A stretch of 64,000 nucleotides of DNA, taken from Rhodocytophaga rosea (lineage in GTDB: Bacteria > Bacteroidota > Bacteroidia > Cytophagales > 172606-1). Shown here piece after piece: positions 9,934-18,989 of the stretch. The translations under genes were made by a program, and so were the position numbers. Location: the NCBI RefSeq assembly GCF_010119975.1, contig NZ_CP048222.1, positions 4,296,501 through 4,360,500 of the forward strand. The letters run 5' to 3'. The notes under the pieces are model-generated. The model worked only from the letters and a program-made list of their open reading frames with translations, was not told the DNA's origin and made no database searches. The stretch's first letter is position 1. Every line of letters begins with the position of its first letter.

Positions 9934-12900
9934 ATGATTATCAGACGCATACCCATTTTTTATTTACTGCTATTTTTTATTGCCCTGCTTGCTGCCTGCC
10001 GGTCTGAAGATAAAATGTTCAGCTTGATTTCGTCGGAGGAATCTGGTATTATCTTTAATAACCGCATTACTGATAATGATACCATGAATATTCTCGATTT
10101 TGAATATATATATAATGGCGGCGGCGTAGGAATTGGTGATTTCAACAATGATGGTTTGCAAGATGTATTTTTTTCAGGCAACCAGGTTCCCTGCCAGTTA
10201 TATTTAAACAAAGGTGATTTCGAATTTGAAGATATTACGCAATCTGCTGGCGTAAGTGGAAATGGGAAATGGGCTTCAGGTGTAGCCCTGGTAGATATTA
10301 ATAACGACGGGTGGATGGATATATATGTAGGTGCTACAGTAAAAAAAACAGCACAGGAACGGGCCAATATGTTGTTTGTAAATCAGGGTTTGAATAAAGA
10401 AGGAAAACCGACATTTAAAGAGCAAGCAAAACAATATGGCATTGATGATACCGGCCATACTACCAATGCTGCGTTTTTTGATTATGATAATGATGGGGAT
10501 TTAGATTTATATGTGCTCACTAATACTGTAGAAAGTTACCCGAACCGGTACCGTAAAAAAGTAACTGATGGCTCTTCTCCCACCACCGACCGCCTGTACC
10601 GCAATGACTGGAATGCCCAGCTAAAGCAGGGGGTATTTACTAACGTATCTAAGGAAGCTGGCATCCAGATTGAAGGATATGGCCTGGGAGTCAATATTAC
10701 TGACATTAACCGCGATGGCTGGAAGGATATTTATGTAACCAACGATTACATCACCAATGATCTGCTCTATATCAATAATGGTAATGGCACCTTTAATGAC
10801 CGGGCGTCTGAGTATTTTAAGCATACGAGCAATTCTGCGATGGGCAACGATGTAAACGACATCAATAATGATGGTCTGGTAGATGTAATTGCTGTAGATA
10901 TGCTGCCGGAAGATAACCTGCGGAAAAAAATGCTGATGGGCGCTAATATGTACCAAACCTATTTTAACAACGATCAGTATGGCTATACTTATGAGTATGT
11001 TCGGAATACCCTTCAACTCAACCAGGGACCAAAACCTGCTACAAATCAGCCCATATTCAGTGAGATAAGCCTGCTGGCAAAAGTAGCTGAAACTGACTGG
11101 AGCTGGACGCCGATGGTAGTTGATTTCGATCACGACGGTTACCGGGATTTACTGGTGACCAATGGCTTTCCGAAAGATGTAACAGACCGGGATTTTATCC
11201 AGTACCGCTCCGAAGTAGGATTGGTCGCTTCCAAGGAAATGATGTTATCTCAGATTCCGGTAATCAGAATTAAAAATTATGCCTTCCGCAACAATGGCGA
11301 CCTTACTTTCAGCAATGTAACCGACGATTGGGGGATGACACAGGCTTCTTTCTCAAACGGCGCTGCTTATGGAGATTTAGATAATGACGGTGACCTGGAT
11401 TATATTGTAAATAATATTAATGATGAAGCCTTTGTTTTCCGTAACAATCTGATAGAACGTAAAGCTAAAAATGCTAATTACCTGCGGATGAAGTTTCAAG
11501 GCCCTGCTCAGAACCGGATGGGTTTAGGTACATTTATTGAACTCACGTATGGAAATGGCCAGAAACAAGTGTATGAACATACGATTTACCGGGGCTATAT
11601 TTCCTCTATTGAAAATGCCGCACATTTTGGCCTGGGTTCAAACCAGGTAGTAGATCAGGTAAAAATCACCTGGCCCAATGGTTCAGCGCAGTTATTGAAA
11701 AATGTACAGGCCAATCAGGTATTAACAATAGATATTAAAAATGCCCATTCTGGGTTAAAACCAGGTCCGCAACCAGAAGGCTTGCTCGCTGAGATTACAG
11801 ATTCTCTGCAAATCACATTTACGCACCAGGAACCGGATTATATTGATTTTAATGTACAAAAACTGCTTCCCCATAAACTTACCCAATATCCGCCTGCTAT
11901 TTCTGCCGGAGACATAAATGGAGATGGCCTGAACGATTTATTCATCGGAGGTTCTCGTTTTCATAAAGGTAAATTTCTTCTACAAACAGCTTCTGGCAGC
12001 TTTGCAGAGAAAGATTTATTACCTGGTCCTGATGGAGAGACCAAACTGGAAGAAGACATGGGAACCCTGCTTTTTGATGTGGATGGCGACAAAGATCTGG
12101 ACTTATATATTGCCAGTGGAGGATATGAAAAAGAACCTAATACTGCTGCCTATCAGGACAGGCTATATATCAATGATGGAAAAGGTAATTTTCAACTGTC
12201 GGCGCAAGCCTTACCAGCCATATTTGTCAGCAAATCCTGTGTAAAAGCAGCAGATTTCGATAAAGATGGAGACCTCGATTTGTTTGTAGGTGGCCGGGTA
12301 GAAACAGACCGCTATCCCAAACCAGTTTCCAGCTTCATCTTCCGGAATGATACTCAGAATGGGCAAGTAAAATTTACAGATGTTACCGCAACTATTGCCA
12401 ATGGCCTACAGCAAATCGGGCTGGTATGCGATGCCATTTGGACAGATTATGATAATGATGGCTGGGTAGATTTGATGCTTGCCGGAGAATGGATGCCGCT
12501 CACCATATTGCAGAACCGCCAGGGGAAGTTTGAGAATATAACTACGCAGACCGGTTTACAATCTCATGTAGGCTGGTGGAATAGCCTGACTGCTGCCGAT
12601 TTTGATAAAGATGGCGACATAGATTATGTGGCTGGTAACTTAGGACTCAATTCCCTGAATCATGCCTCCGATAAGGAACCGGTAAGAATATATGCCAAAG
12701 ATTTTGATGGAAACGGAAGTTTTGATGCCATTCCTACTACCTATTTCCCAGACGAAACAGGGGTTCGTAGGGAGTACAGTTTTCATGGACGGGAAGATTT
12801 GATTAAACAAATGATTTCAATGCGTGCCCGTTTTCCATATTACAAAAATTTTGCAAGGGCAACCGTTGATAGTCTGGTGCTTGAAAAAGACAGAAAGGAT

Positions 12901-13506
12901 GCACTTATTCTCAAAGCTAATTACATGCAATCGGCTTATATCGAAAATGTAGGCAATGGTAAATTCAACATAAAATCTTTGCCGGTACAAGCCCAGTTTG
13001 CTCCCTTATTCGGCATGATTTCGCAGGATGTGGATGGTGATGGAAATATAGATCTGATGGCTGTAGGTAATGATTTTAGCAATGAAGTAAGCACAGGAAG
13101 ATATGATGCCTTGAATGGTTTATGGTTGAAAGGCAATGGAAAAGGAGAATTTGCAGCACAATCGCTGGCTGCCAGTGGATTTTTTGTGCCAGGCAATGCC
13201 AAAGGTTTACTACAATTTACAGATGCCAAAGGTAATCAACTGATTGCTGCCAGTCAGAACAGAGGCCGTTTATGTATATTCAAAAATCAGAAGGGTGCGA
13301 TGCAACATGTGCCTTTAAATGCAGAGGATGCTTATGCCTTATTAACTTATCAGGATGGCCAGGTGCAAAAAGAAGAGTTATACTATGGATCATCGTTTCT
13401 CTCTCAATCACCCCGGGAATTACTGATTCCGAAAAATATTAAAGATGTGGAACTCATAGATTTTAAAGGAAATAAGCGCAAAGTTTTATGGCAAGCCGGA
13501 TTATGA
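9934..13506 (+). CDS. CRTAC1-like VCBS repeat lipoprotein with ASPIC/UnbV domain
   Basis: A 1190-residue lipoprotein with lipobox LAAC (Cys22). Two sets of FG-GAP/VCBS propeller repeats with DxDxDG loops flank an ASPIC/UnbV domain at about 515-600 (RMGLGTFIELTYGNGQKQVY, YISSIENAAHFGLG, ITWPNGS). This architecture is common in Bacteroidota and is often annotated as CRTAC1 family. The biochemical role is not established. The first repeat block has many calcium-loop motifs (DFNNDGLQDVFFSG, DINNDGWMDIYVG, DYDNDGDLDLYV). Its stop codon overlaps the start of the haloperoxidase-like gene by 4 bases (ATGA), so the two are likely made in a fixed ratio. Confidence 0.88.
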   Translation: MIIRRIPIFYLLLFFIALLAACRSEDKMFSLISSEESGIIFNNRITDNDTMNILDFEYIYNGGGVGIGDFNNDGLQDVFFSGNQVPCQLYLNKGDFEFEDITQSAGVSGNGKWASGVALVDINNDGWMDIYVGATVKKTAQERANMLFVNQGLNKEGKPTFKEQAKQYGIDDTGHTTNAAFFDYDNDGDLDLYVLTNTVESYPNRYRKKVTDGSSPTTDRLYRNDWNAQLKQGVFTNVSKEAGIQIEGYGLGVNITDINRDGWKDIYVTNDYITNDLLYINNGNGTFNDRASEYFKHTSNSAMGNDVNDINNDGLVDVIAVDMLPEDNLRKKMLMGANMYQTYFNNDQYGYTYEYVRNTLQLNQGPKPATNQPIFSEISLLAKVAETDWSWTPMVVDFDHDGYRDLLVTNGFPKDVTDRDFIQYRSEVGLVASKEMMLSQIPVIRIKNYAFRNNGDLTFSNVTDDWGMTQASFSNGAAYGDLDNDGDLDYIVNNINDEAFVFRNNLIERKAKNANYLRMKFQGPAQNRMGLGTFIELTYGNGQKQVYEHTIYRGYISSIENAAHFGLGSNQVVDQVKITWPNGSAQLLKNVQANQVLTIDIKNAHSGLKPGPQPEGLLAEITDSLQITFTHQEPDYIDFNVQKLLPHKLTQYPPAISAGDINGDGLNDLFIGGSRFHKGKFLLQTASGSFAEKDLLPGPDGETKLEEDMGTLLFDVDGDKDLDLYIASGGYEKEPNTAAYQDRLYINDGKGNFQLSAQALPAIFVSKSCVKAADFDKDGDLDLFVGGRVETDRYPKPVSSFIFRNDTQNGQVKFTDVTATIANGLQQIGLVCDAIWTDYDNDGWVDLMLAGEWMPLTILQNRQGKFENITTQTGLQSHVGWWNSLTAADFDKDGDIDYVAGNLGLNSLNHASDKEPVRIYAKDFDGNGSFDAIPTTYFPDETGVRREYSFHGREDLIKQMISMRARFPYYKNFARATVDSLVLEKDRKDALILKANYMQSAYIENVGNGKFNIKSLPVQAQFAPLFGMISQDVDGDGNIDLMAVGNDFSNEVSTGRYDALNGLWLKGNGKGEFAAQSLAASGFFVPGNAKGLLQFTDAKGNQLIAASQNRGRLCIFKNQKGAMQHVPLNAEDAYALLTYQDGQVQKEELYYGSSFLSQSPRELLIPKNIKDVELIDFKGNKRKVLWQAGL

Positions 13507-14876
13507 AAAACAAATTATTAATACTTTCTCTATTGATCTGCTCTCTATGGGCCTGCCAGTCGCAGAAAGAGGAAAGTAGAGCCACGGCAGTTCTATTTAA
13601 AAAAAATGACCCGGCATTATTACAGAACAGTGTAAAAAAACTCACCGACGTAATTGTGTATGATATTTTTACACCGCCTGTAGCTAGTAGAATTTACGCC
13701 TATACAAGCCTGGCTGCTTACGAAGCCATTCGCTTGAATAAACCAGAGCAATATCCTTCGCTGACTGCCAATATGAATGGTTTTGATCCTATGCCGCAGC
13801 CTGACAAAGGCAAAAACTATGATTTTACGCTCGCAGGTATCAAAGCCTTTATGACAGTCGGGCAAAAGATAACCTTTTCTGTGGATACGCTGAAAAAATT
13901 TGAAGCTGGTTTGCTGGAACAATACGCTGCTGTACTAGATGCGGATACATATAAACGTTCGCTGGAACTGGGCGAGGCTATCGGGAAAGCTGTACTAGCC
14001 AGAGGTACCAAAGATAATTATAAAGAAACCAGAGGTTTTGCAAGATATACTGTGGTGAAAGGCGAAGATAAATGGCAGCCTACGGCCCCGGATTATGCTG
14101 ATGCCATTGAGCCCTATTGGCATACTATATTACCCTTAGCTTTAGATTCAGCCAGGCAATGTATTCCTCCACCACCCACTACTTATAGTATAGATAAGAA
14201 AAGTGACTTCTACAAAGAATTTATGGAAGTGTATGAAACAGGCAAAAACCTGACTGAGGAACAAATAGAAATTGCCCGTTTCTGGGACGACAATCCATTT
14301 GTATCACATCATACCGGACATGCTACTTTTGCTACGAAAAAGATGACACCAGGGGGTCACTGGATGGCGATTGCTACCTTAACCAGCCGTCAGGCAAAAG
14401 CCGATGTTGAGAAAACCGCCCAGACCTATGCTCTCACTGCTACAAGTCTTTTTGATGGATTTATCTCCTGCTGGGAGGAAAAATTCAGGAGCCAGTTTGT
14501 AAGGCCAGTTACGGTTATTAATCAGCAGGTAGACGAAACCTGGGAATCTTTTCTGCAAACGCCGCCTTTTCCGGAATACACCAGTGGCCATAGTGTAATT
14601 TCAGCATCTGCTGCCACTGTGCTTACAAACCTGTATGGAGATAACTTTGCGTACCATGATACAACTGAGCTTGAATATGGCATGGGACAGCGGTCTTTTA
14701 ATTCATTTATGGAAGCCGCTCATGAAGCAGCACTCAGCCGTTTGTACGGAGGTATTCACTACCGAAATACTAATAGAAAAGGCACCGAACAGGGTATAAA
14801 AGTGGGTAACATTGTCTTATCAAAAACAGGTTTACAACCGTCCACTGCTCAGGTAATAGTGCCGGTTTCTAAGTAA
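13503..14876 (+). CDS. Vanadium-dependent haloperoxidase / PAP2-superfamily lipoprotein
   Basis: A 457-residue lipoprotein. The start at 13503 is chosen because it overlaps the upstream stop (ATGA) and begins a signal peptide with lipobox LWAC (Cys18). The PAP2/vanadate-binding motifs are present: KFRSQFVRP (Lys327, Arg334), TSGHS (His363) and SRLYGGIH (Arg413, His419). The usual Asp four residues after the last His is replaced (HYRNT). Related proteins either oxidise halides with vanadate and peroxide or dephosphorylate lipid phosphates, and the sequence does not decide between them. Tight coupling with the CRTAC1-like gene suggests a joint periplasmic or surface role. Confidence 0.87.
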   Translation: MKNKLLILSLLICSLWACQSQKEESRATAVLFKKNDPALLQNSVKKLTDVIVYDIFTPPVASRIYAYTSLAAYEAIRLNKPEQYPSLTANMNGFDPMPQPDKGKNYDFTLAGIKAFMTVGQKITFSVDTLKKFEAGLLEQYAAVLDADTYKRSLELGEAIGKAVLARGTKDNYKETRGFARYTVVKGEDKWQPTAPDYADAIEPYWHTILPLALDSARQCIPPPPTTYSIDKKSDFYKEFMEVYETGKNLTEEQIEIARFWDDNPFVSHHTGHATFATKKMTPGGHWMAIATLTSRQAKADVEKTAQTYALTATSLFDGFISCWEEKFRSQFVRPVTVINQQVDETWESFLQTPPFPEYTSGHSVISASAATVLTNLYGDNFAYHDTTELEYGMGQRSFNSFMEAAHEAALSRLYGGIHYRNTNRKGTEQGIKVGNIVLSKTGLQPSTAQVIVPVSK

Positions 14877-14933
14877 ATACGTTCCTATTCTGTAAACGTA
14901 AAATTTCTGTTAAAACACTAAACATTTTTACAT

Positions 14934-15494
14934 ATGCGTAGAAGAAGATTTGTTCAGGTAACACTTGCAGGTACGCCACTACTAGTTTCAGGAATGGATT
15001 CGTCGGTGCATCCGCGGGAGAGTAAAGGTTTCATAGCAAAAGCTGGTGAAGGGAGAATACATGGTCATATTCAGTTAAAGGGCGTTAATTCCAATATTAT
15101 CGATGTAAAAGTGTCGGGTAAAGATACGAATGGAGATCTGGCTATTTTCGAACAAACAAGTTTATCACCTAAAAGAGGTACCCCATTGCATGTTCATCCT
15201 GGCCAGGATGAAACTTTTTATGTTCTTCAAGGAGAATACAAGTTTCAAGTAGGAAAAGAAACCTATCAGTTAAAATCAGGCGATAGTATATTCCTTCCCA
15301 GAAACGTACCTCACGCCTGGTCACAACTAAGTGAAAAAGGTAAAATGACTGTTATCCTACAGCCTGCCGGAAAACTTGAAGAATTTTTTGTAACCATGGC
15401 TGCTTTGGATCATACGCCTACACCAGAGGAAATGGCGAAGATATTTGCTGCGAATGAAATGAAGGTAGTAGGACCCCCGTTAAAAATTGACTAG
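14934..15494 (+). CDS. Cupin-domain protein, probably exported
   Basis: A 186-residue protein with one cupin barrel. Metal ligands are visible in motif 1, PLHVHPGQDETFYVLQGEY (His86, His88, Glu93), and in motif 2 around VPHAW (His127). The N-terminus MRRRRFVQVTLAGTPLLVSG resembles a twin-arginine signal, with RR, a hydrophobic core and no lysine. A metal-loaded periplasmic protein is therefore plausible. It lies 57 bases after the haloperoxidase-like gene on the same strand and may belong to the same unit. Substrate and reaction are unknown. Confidence 0.82.
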   Translation: MRRRRFVQVTLAGTPLLVSGMDSSVHPRESKGFIAKAGEGRIHGHIQLKGVNSNIIDVKVSGKDTNGDLAIFEQTSLSPKRGTPLHVHPGQDETFYVLQGEYKFQVGKETYQLKSGDSIFLPRNVPHAWSQLSEKGKMTVILQPAGKLEEFFVTMAALDHTPTPEEMAKIFAANEMKVVGPPLKID

Positions 15495-15561
15495 AAGCGT
15501 TTATCCTCAACCCGATTTGTTTTTGTAAAGATACAGACATGCTTACTGATGTCAGGCAGAC

Positions 15562-16041
15562 TTAATAATTAATTCTATCATCCTTATCCTGCCAGTGCTG
15601 GAATACCAGATTGGCTTCTTCACGTAAAAAGGGTTCAGTCGGAATCTTTCTGTTTTCTATTGGAACATTAAATTCCTGGTATATAAAATCATCGTTAAAT
15701 CCGATAGCCGCAGCATCCTTCCGGGTATTGGCATAATAAATATGCTTGATCTGAGCCCAGTAAATAGCACCCAGGCACATCGGACAAGGTTCACAGGAAG
15801 TAAAGAGGATACAATCTTCGAGATGAAACGTGTTTAGATTTTGGCAGGCATCCCGGATAGCTACTATTTCCGCATGTGCCGTTGGGTCATAAGCAGAAGT
15901 GACCTGGTTATAGCCTCTTCCTACAATCTGGTTATCTTTTACAATAACAGCTCCAAAAGGGCCACCTTTGCCACTTTGTGAGCCTTTCCGGGAAAGCTCA
16001 ATAGCTTCCCGCATGAAAGTTTTTTGCTGTTCTTTTGTCAT
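15562..16041 (-). CDS. guaD: Guanine deaminase (cytidine deaminase fold)
   Basis: A 159-residue zinc hydrolase that converts guanine to xanthine in purine salvage. Zinc ligands and the catalytic Glu are in DPTAHAEIVAIR (His56, Glu58) and SCEPCPMCLGAIYWA (Cys86, Cys89). The overall pattern, including GGPFGAVIVKDNQIVG, DAAAIGFNDDFIYQE and the C-terminal WQDKDDRINY, follows Bacillus GuaD (about 156 residues) rather than TadA. The ATG at 16041 is preferred to an in-frame TTG 15 bases upstream. It converges on the cupin gene with no terminator seen between them. Confidence 0.88.
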   Translation of the reverse strand: MTKEQQKTFMREAIELSRKGSQSGKGGPFGAVIVKDNQIVGRGYNQVTSAYDPTAHAEIVAIRDACQNLNTFHLEDCILFTSCEPCPMCLGAIYWAQIKHIYYANTRKDAAAIGFNDDFIYQEFNVPIENRKIPTEPFLREEANLVFQHWQDKDDRINY

Positions 16042-16203
16042 AGCGTGAAGATACAAGCAATTTGATTTCTCAGGAAAGCAGAACGGTGATTAAATAAGTC
16101 AATAGTAGATCGGATACTTTATTAATGTTAGGAAAAGCTATTATTCCAGCATATTCCGTCTCTTATCAGCACTTCCTGTGTATATTTACTACAAAGTATC
16201 CCT

Positions 16204-17064
16204 ATGAGAACGAACCGTCATTTTTATTCTTTCTTTCTGATTGTTTTTCTGATTGCTACCGCCTGTACCAGAACTACTGTAGGACCAGCCAGTACCGGGC
16301 GTGAAGATAACATACTCTTAGGTAATCCAAGTAAAGCAGTAACTGACCTTTCCAGTGAAAATAATTATCTGATTGTGCGGTTGCAGTATGCACTCTCTTA
16401 CAATAAATCCCGGGGTACAGCTAACTGGGTAAGCTGGCATTTAAGTAAAGAATGGAAAGGGGATGCCCCCAGACAGGAGAATTTTCGTCCTGATCAAAAT
16501 TTGCCTGCTGGCTGGTATCAGGTAAAACCAGCAGATTATACCAATTCTGGTTTCGACCGGGGACACCTTTGCCCTTCCGATGACCGGGATGGCAGTACAG
16601 AAGATAATGTGGCTACCTTTCTGATGAGCAATATTATTCCACAAGCCCCCAACAATAACCGCAATACCTGGAAAAATCTGGAGGACTATTGCCGGAAATT
16701 AACAGAGCAGGGGAATGAGTTATATATACTAGCCGGTGCATATGGAAAGGGTGGAAGTGGTTCTAATGGCGGCACTACGCAAACTTTAGCCGATGGTAAA
16801 ATTACTGTTCCTGCCAGGGTGTGGAAGGTTATTGTAATATTACCGGTAGGAAATAATGATATAAAAAGAATAGATGCCAATACCCGGGTGATCGCCGTAG
16901 ACATACCCAATAAACAATCGGCGGATGCACTTCCCTGGGATGCTTACCGGATTTCAGTAGATGCCATTGAATCAGCTACCGGATACGATTTTTTATCAGC
17001 TTTATCAAATGCTGCCCAGCAAGCTCTCGAATCTAAAACAGATACAGAACCCATTACCCAGTAA
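16204..17064 (+). CDS. Secreted DNA/RNA non-specific endonuclease lipoprotein
   Basis: A 286-residue nuclease of the NucA/Serratia (beta-beta-alpha metal) family. The signal peptide ends in lipobox ATAC (Cys21). The catalytic motif DRGH is at residues 118-121, with His121 as general base. The metal-binding Asn lies in the segment after [18 protein letters not shown]. Downstream of it are typical family stretches ([21 protein letters not shown]). It probably degrades extracellular nucleic acid for nutrition. It is followed after 139 bases by an outer-membrane barrel gene on the same strand. Confidence 0.92.
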   Translation: MRTNRHFYSFFLIVFLIATACTRTTVGPASTGREDNILLGNPSKAVTDLSSENNYLIVRLQYALSYNKSRGTANWVSWHLSKEWKGDAPRQENFRPDQNLPAGWYQVKPADYTNSGFDRGHLCPSDDRDGSTEDNVATFLMSNIIPQAPNNNRNTWKNLEDYCRKLTEQGNELYILAGAYGKGGSGSNGGTTQTLADGKITVPARVWKVIVILPVGNNDIKRIDANTRVIAVDIPNKQSADALPWDAYRISVDAIESATGYDFLSALSNAAQQALESKTDTEPITQ

Positions 17065-17203
17065 GTATACTTTACTTATAGAAAAATTCCAGGTGTATTT
17101 GCTCACAATCTGGCTGATCCAAACCCGTTTAGTAATTAGTCGTTCGTAATTTATAATTACTCAGTATCTTGCCGGAAATTGTTTTCACTCTTTTCTATGG
17201 TGT

Positions 17204-18895
17204 ATGGGCCAAAACAAGCGTTACCTTCATATAGTATTTCTTTTACTAAGTATTGCCTGCCTTGTGCCGGCAAAAACATTTTCTCAGAGTGTATATGCGC
17301 CTTTAAACAAAGACTATTATCATCTGGCCGAACGGTATGAAATCAAATATGGCAAATTTGCAGAAGGAATGCATACGCATATTAAACCCTTTGAACGCAA
17401 AGGCATTGCCCAGCTTGCTGATAGTATTTCACTGCTCGTAAGCCCGCTTTCCCGCCGTGACCGCTTTAATCTGGAATATCTGCGCAACGATAACTGGGAA
17501 TGGACGGATAGCGCCAGCAATGATAGCCGTAAACCGATTCTGGGTGTGTTTTATGACAAAAAATCAGACCTGTACCAGTACCGCAGCGATGATTTTGAAG
17601 TGCATATAAATCCGGTATTGTACCTGGGAGCAGGCGTTGCATCAGATGAATCAGCCAATCCATTTATCAATACCAGAGGGGTAGAAGTCCGGGGGATGAT
17701 TGCGAAAAAAATTGGCTTTTATACCTTCATGACTGATAACCAGGCTACCTTTCCGGAATACGTGCGGGAGAGAATTAATTTTTACAATGCGGTTCCGGGA
17801 GAAGGTTACTGGAAACGGTTTAAACAGAACGGGGTTGATTTTTTCACCGCCAGAGGATATATCACATTTAGTCCGGTTAAACCTATACAAATACAGTTCG
17901 GGCACGATAAAAATTTTATTGGCAATGGCTACCGTTCCATGATCTTGTCTGATTTTTCTAATAATTATCTGTTTTTGAAAATCAATACCAGGGTATGGCG
18001 TTTCAATTATACCAATCTGTTTGCCCAGATGAATGCTGACATTCCCAGCTTTGTAGATGCCATTTACCCGAAAAAATATTTTGCCTTTCATCACCTGAGC
18101 ATCAATGTAGGCAAAAATTTGAATCTGGGAGTGTTTGAAGCCGTTATGTTTGGCCGCAGCGATTCTACCAGAAGAGGGTCATTCGATTTAAATTATCTGA
18201 ATCCCATTATATTTTATCGTTCTATTGAACAGCAGATTGGCAGTGAAGACAATGCTTTGCTTGGCGTTGATTTTAAGTGGAATTTTCTGCGCCGCTTCTC
18301 TGTATATGGTCAACTGATGCTGGATGAATTCTTGCTGAAAGAAATACGGGCTGGCAATGGCTGGTGGGCAAATAAGCAAGCCGGGCAAATCGGAATAAAA
18401 TACATTGATGTGGCAGGAATTCCCAATCTGGATCTGCAGCTGGAAGCCAATATAGCCCGTCCGTACACCTATTCCCATGAATCGCCTTATACTAGTTATA
18501 CCCATTATAATCAGCCACTGGCACATCCGTTGGGAGCTAATTTTTATGAGTATATAGGCATTGTACGTTATCAGCCACTGAACCGCCTTAGCTTAACCGG
18601 CAAATTAATTTATGCAGAATATGGAGGCGACAGCAATGGTCAAAACTGGGGTGGCAATGTATTGCTGCCATACCAGACAAAGGTGCAGGAATATGGCAAT
18701 GAAATCGGACAAGGCGTAAAAGCGTACCTAGCTTATGGAGATTTTACAGCTTCTTACCAGCTGCGGCATAATTTATTTATTGATGCCAGGCAGATCGTGC
18801 GCCGGGTAAATAGCTCATTGCCGGGAAGGAAAAATACTGCTTTTGCTTCGCTAGCCCTGCGCTGGAACATCCCGCAGCGGCAGCATGAATTTTAA
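17204..18895 (+). CDS. Outer-membrane beta-barrel protein, Wzi/RemB-like
   Basis: A 563-residue protein with a Sec signal peptide (HIVFLLLSIACLVPAKTFSQ). The body has alternating aromatic strands typical of a barrel. The segment FGHDKNFIGNGYRSMILSDF followed by NNYLFLKINTRVWRFNYTNL resembles the capsule assembly Wzi / gliding protein RemB group of Bacteroidota barrels. That resemblance is from memory of family patterns. A role in polysaccharide anchoring or gliding is inferred. There is no partner gene in the neighbourhood that would decide this. Confidence 0.7.
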   Translation: MGQNKRYLHIVFLLLSIACLVPAKTFSQSVYAPLNKDYYHLAERYEIKYGKFAEGMHTHIKPFERKGIAQLADSISLLVSPLSRRDRFNLEYLRNDNWEWTDSASNDSRKPILGVFYDKKSDLYQYRSDDFEVHINPVLYLGAGVASDESANPFINTRGVEVRGMIAKKIGFYTFMTDNQATFPEYVRERINFYNAVPGEGYWKRFKQNGVDFFTARGYITFSPVKPIQIQFGHDKNFIGNGYRSMILSDFSNNYLFLKINTRVWRFNYTNLFAQMNADIPSFVDAIYPKKYFAFHHLSINVGKNLNLGVFEAVMFGRSDSTRRGSFDLNYLNPIIFYRSIEQQIGSEDNALLGVDFKWNFLRRFSVYGQLMLDEFLLKEIRAGNGWWANKQAGQIGIKYIDVAGIPNLDLQLEANIARPYTYSHESPYTSYTHYNQPLAHPLGANFYEYIGIVRYQPLNRLSLTGKLIYAEYGGDSNGQNWGGNVLLPYQTKVQEYGNEIGQGVKAYLAYGDFTASYQLRHNLFIDARQIVRRVNSSLPGRKNTAFASLALRWNIPQRQHEF

Positions 18896-18989
18896 TCCAC
18901 TTATTATAAGAGATTACCTTAGCAAGAGAAATACTTACAGAGAATTATGTTGTAAAAAGTTGAAAATATTAACAGATAAAATCTTATAA

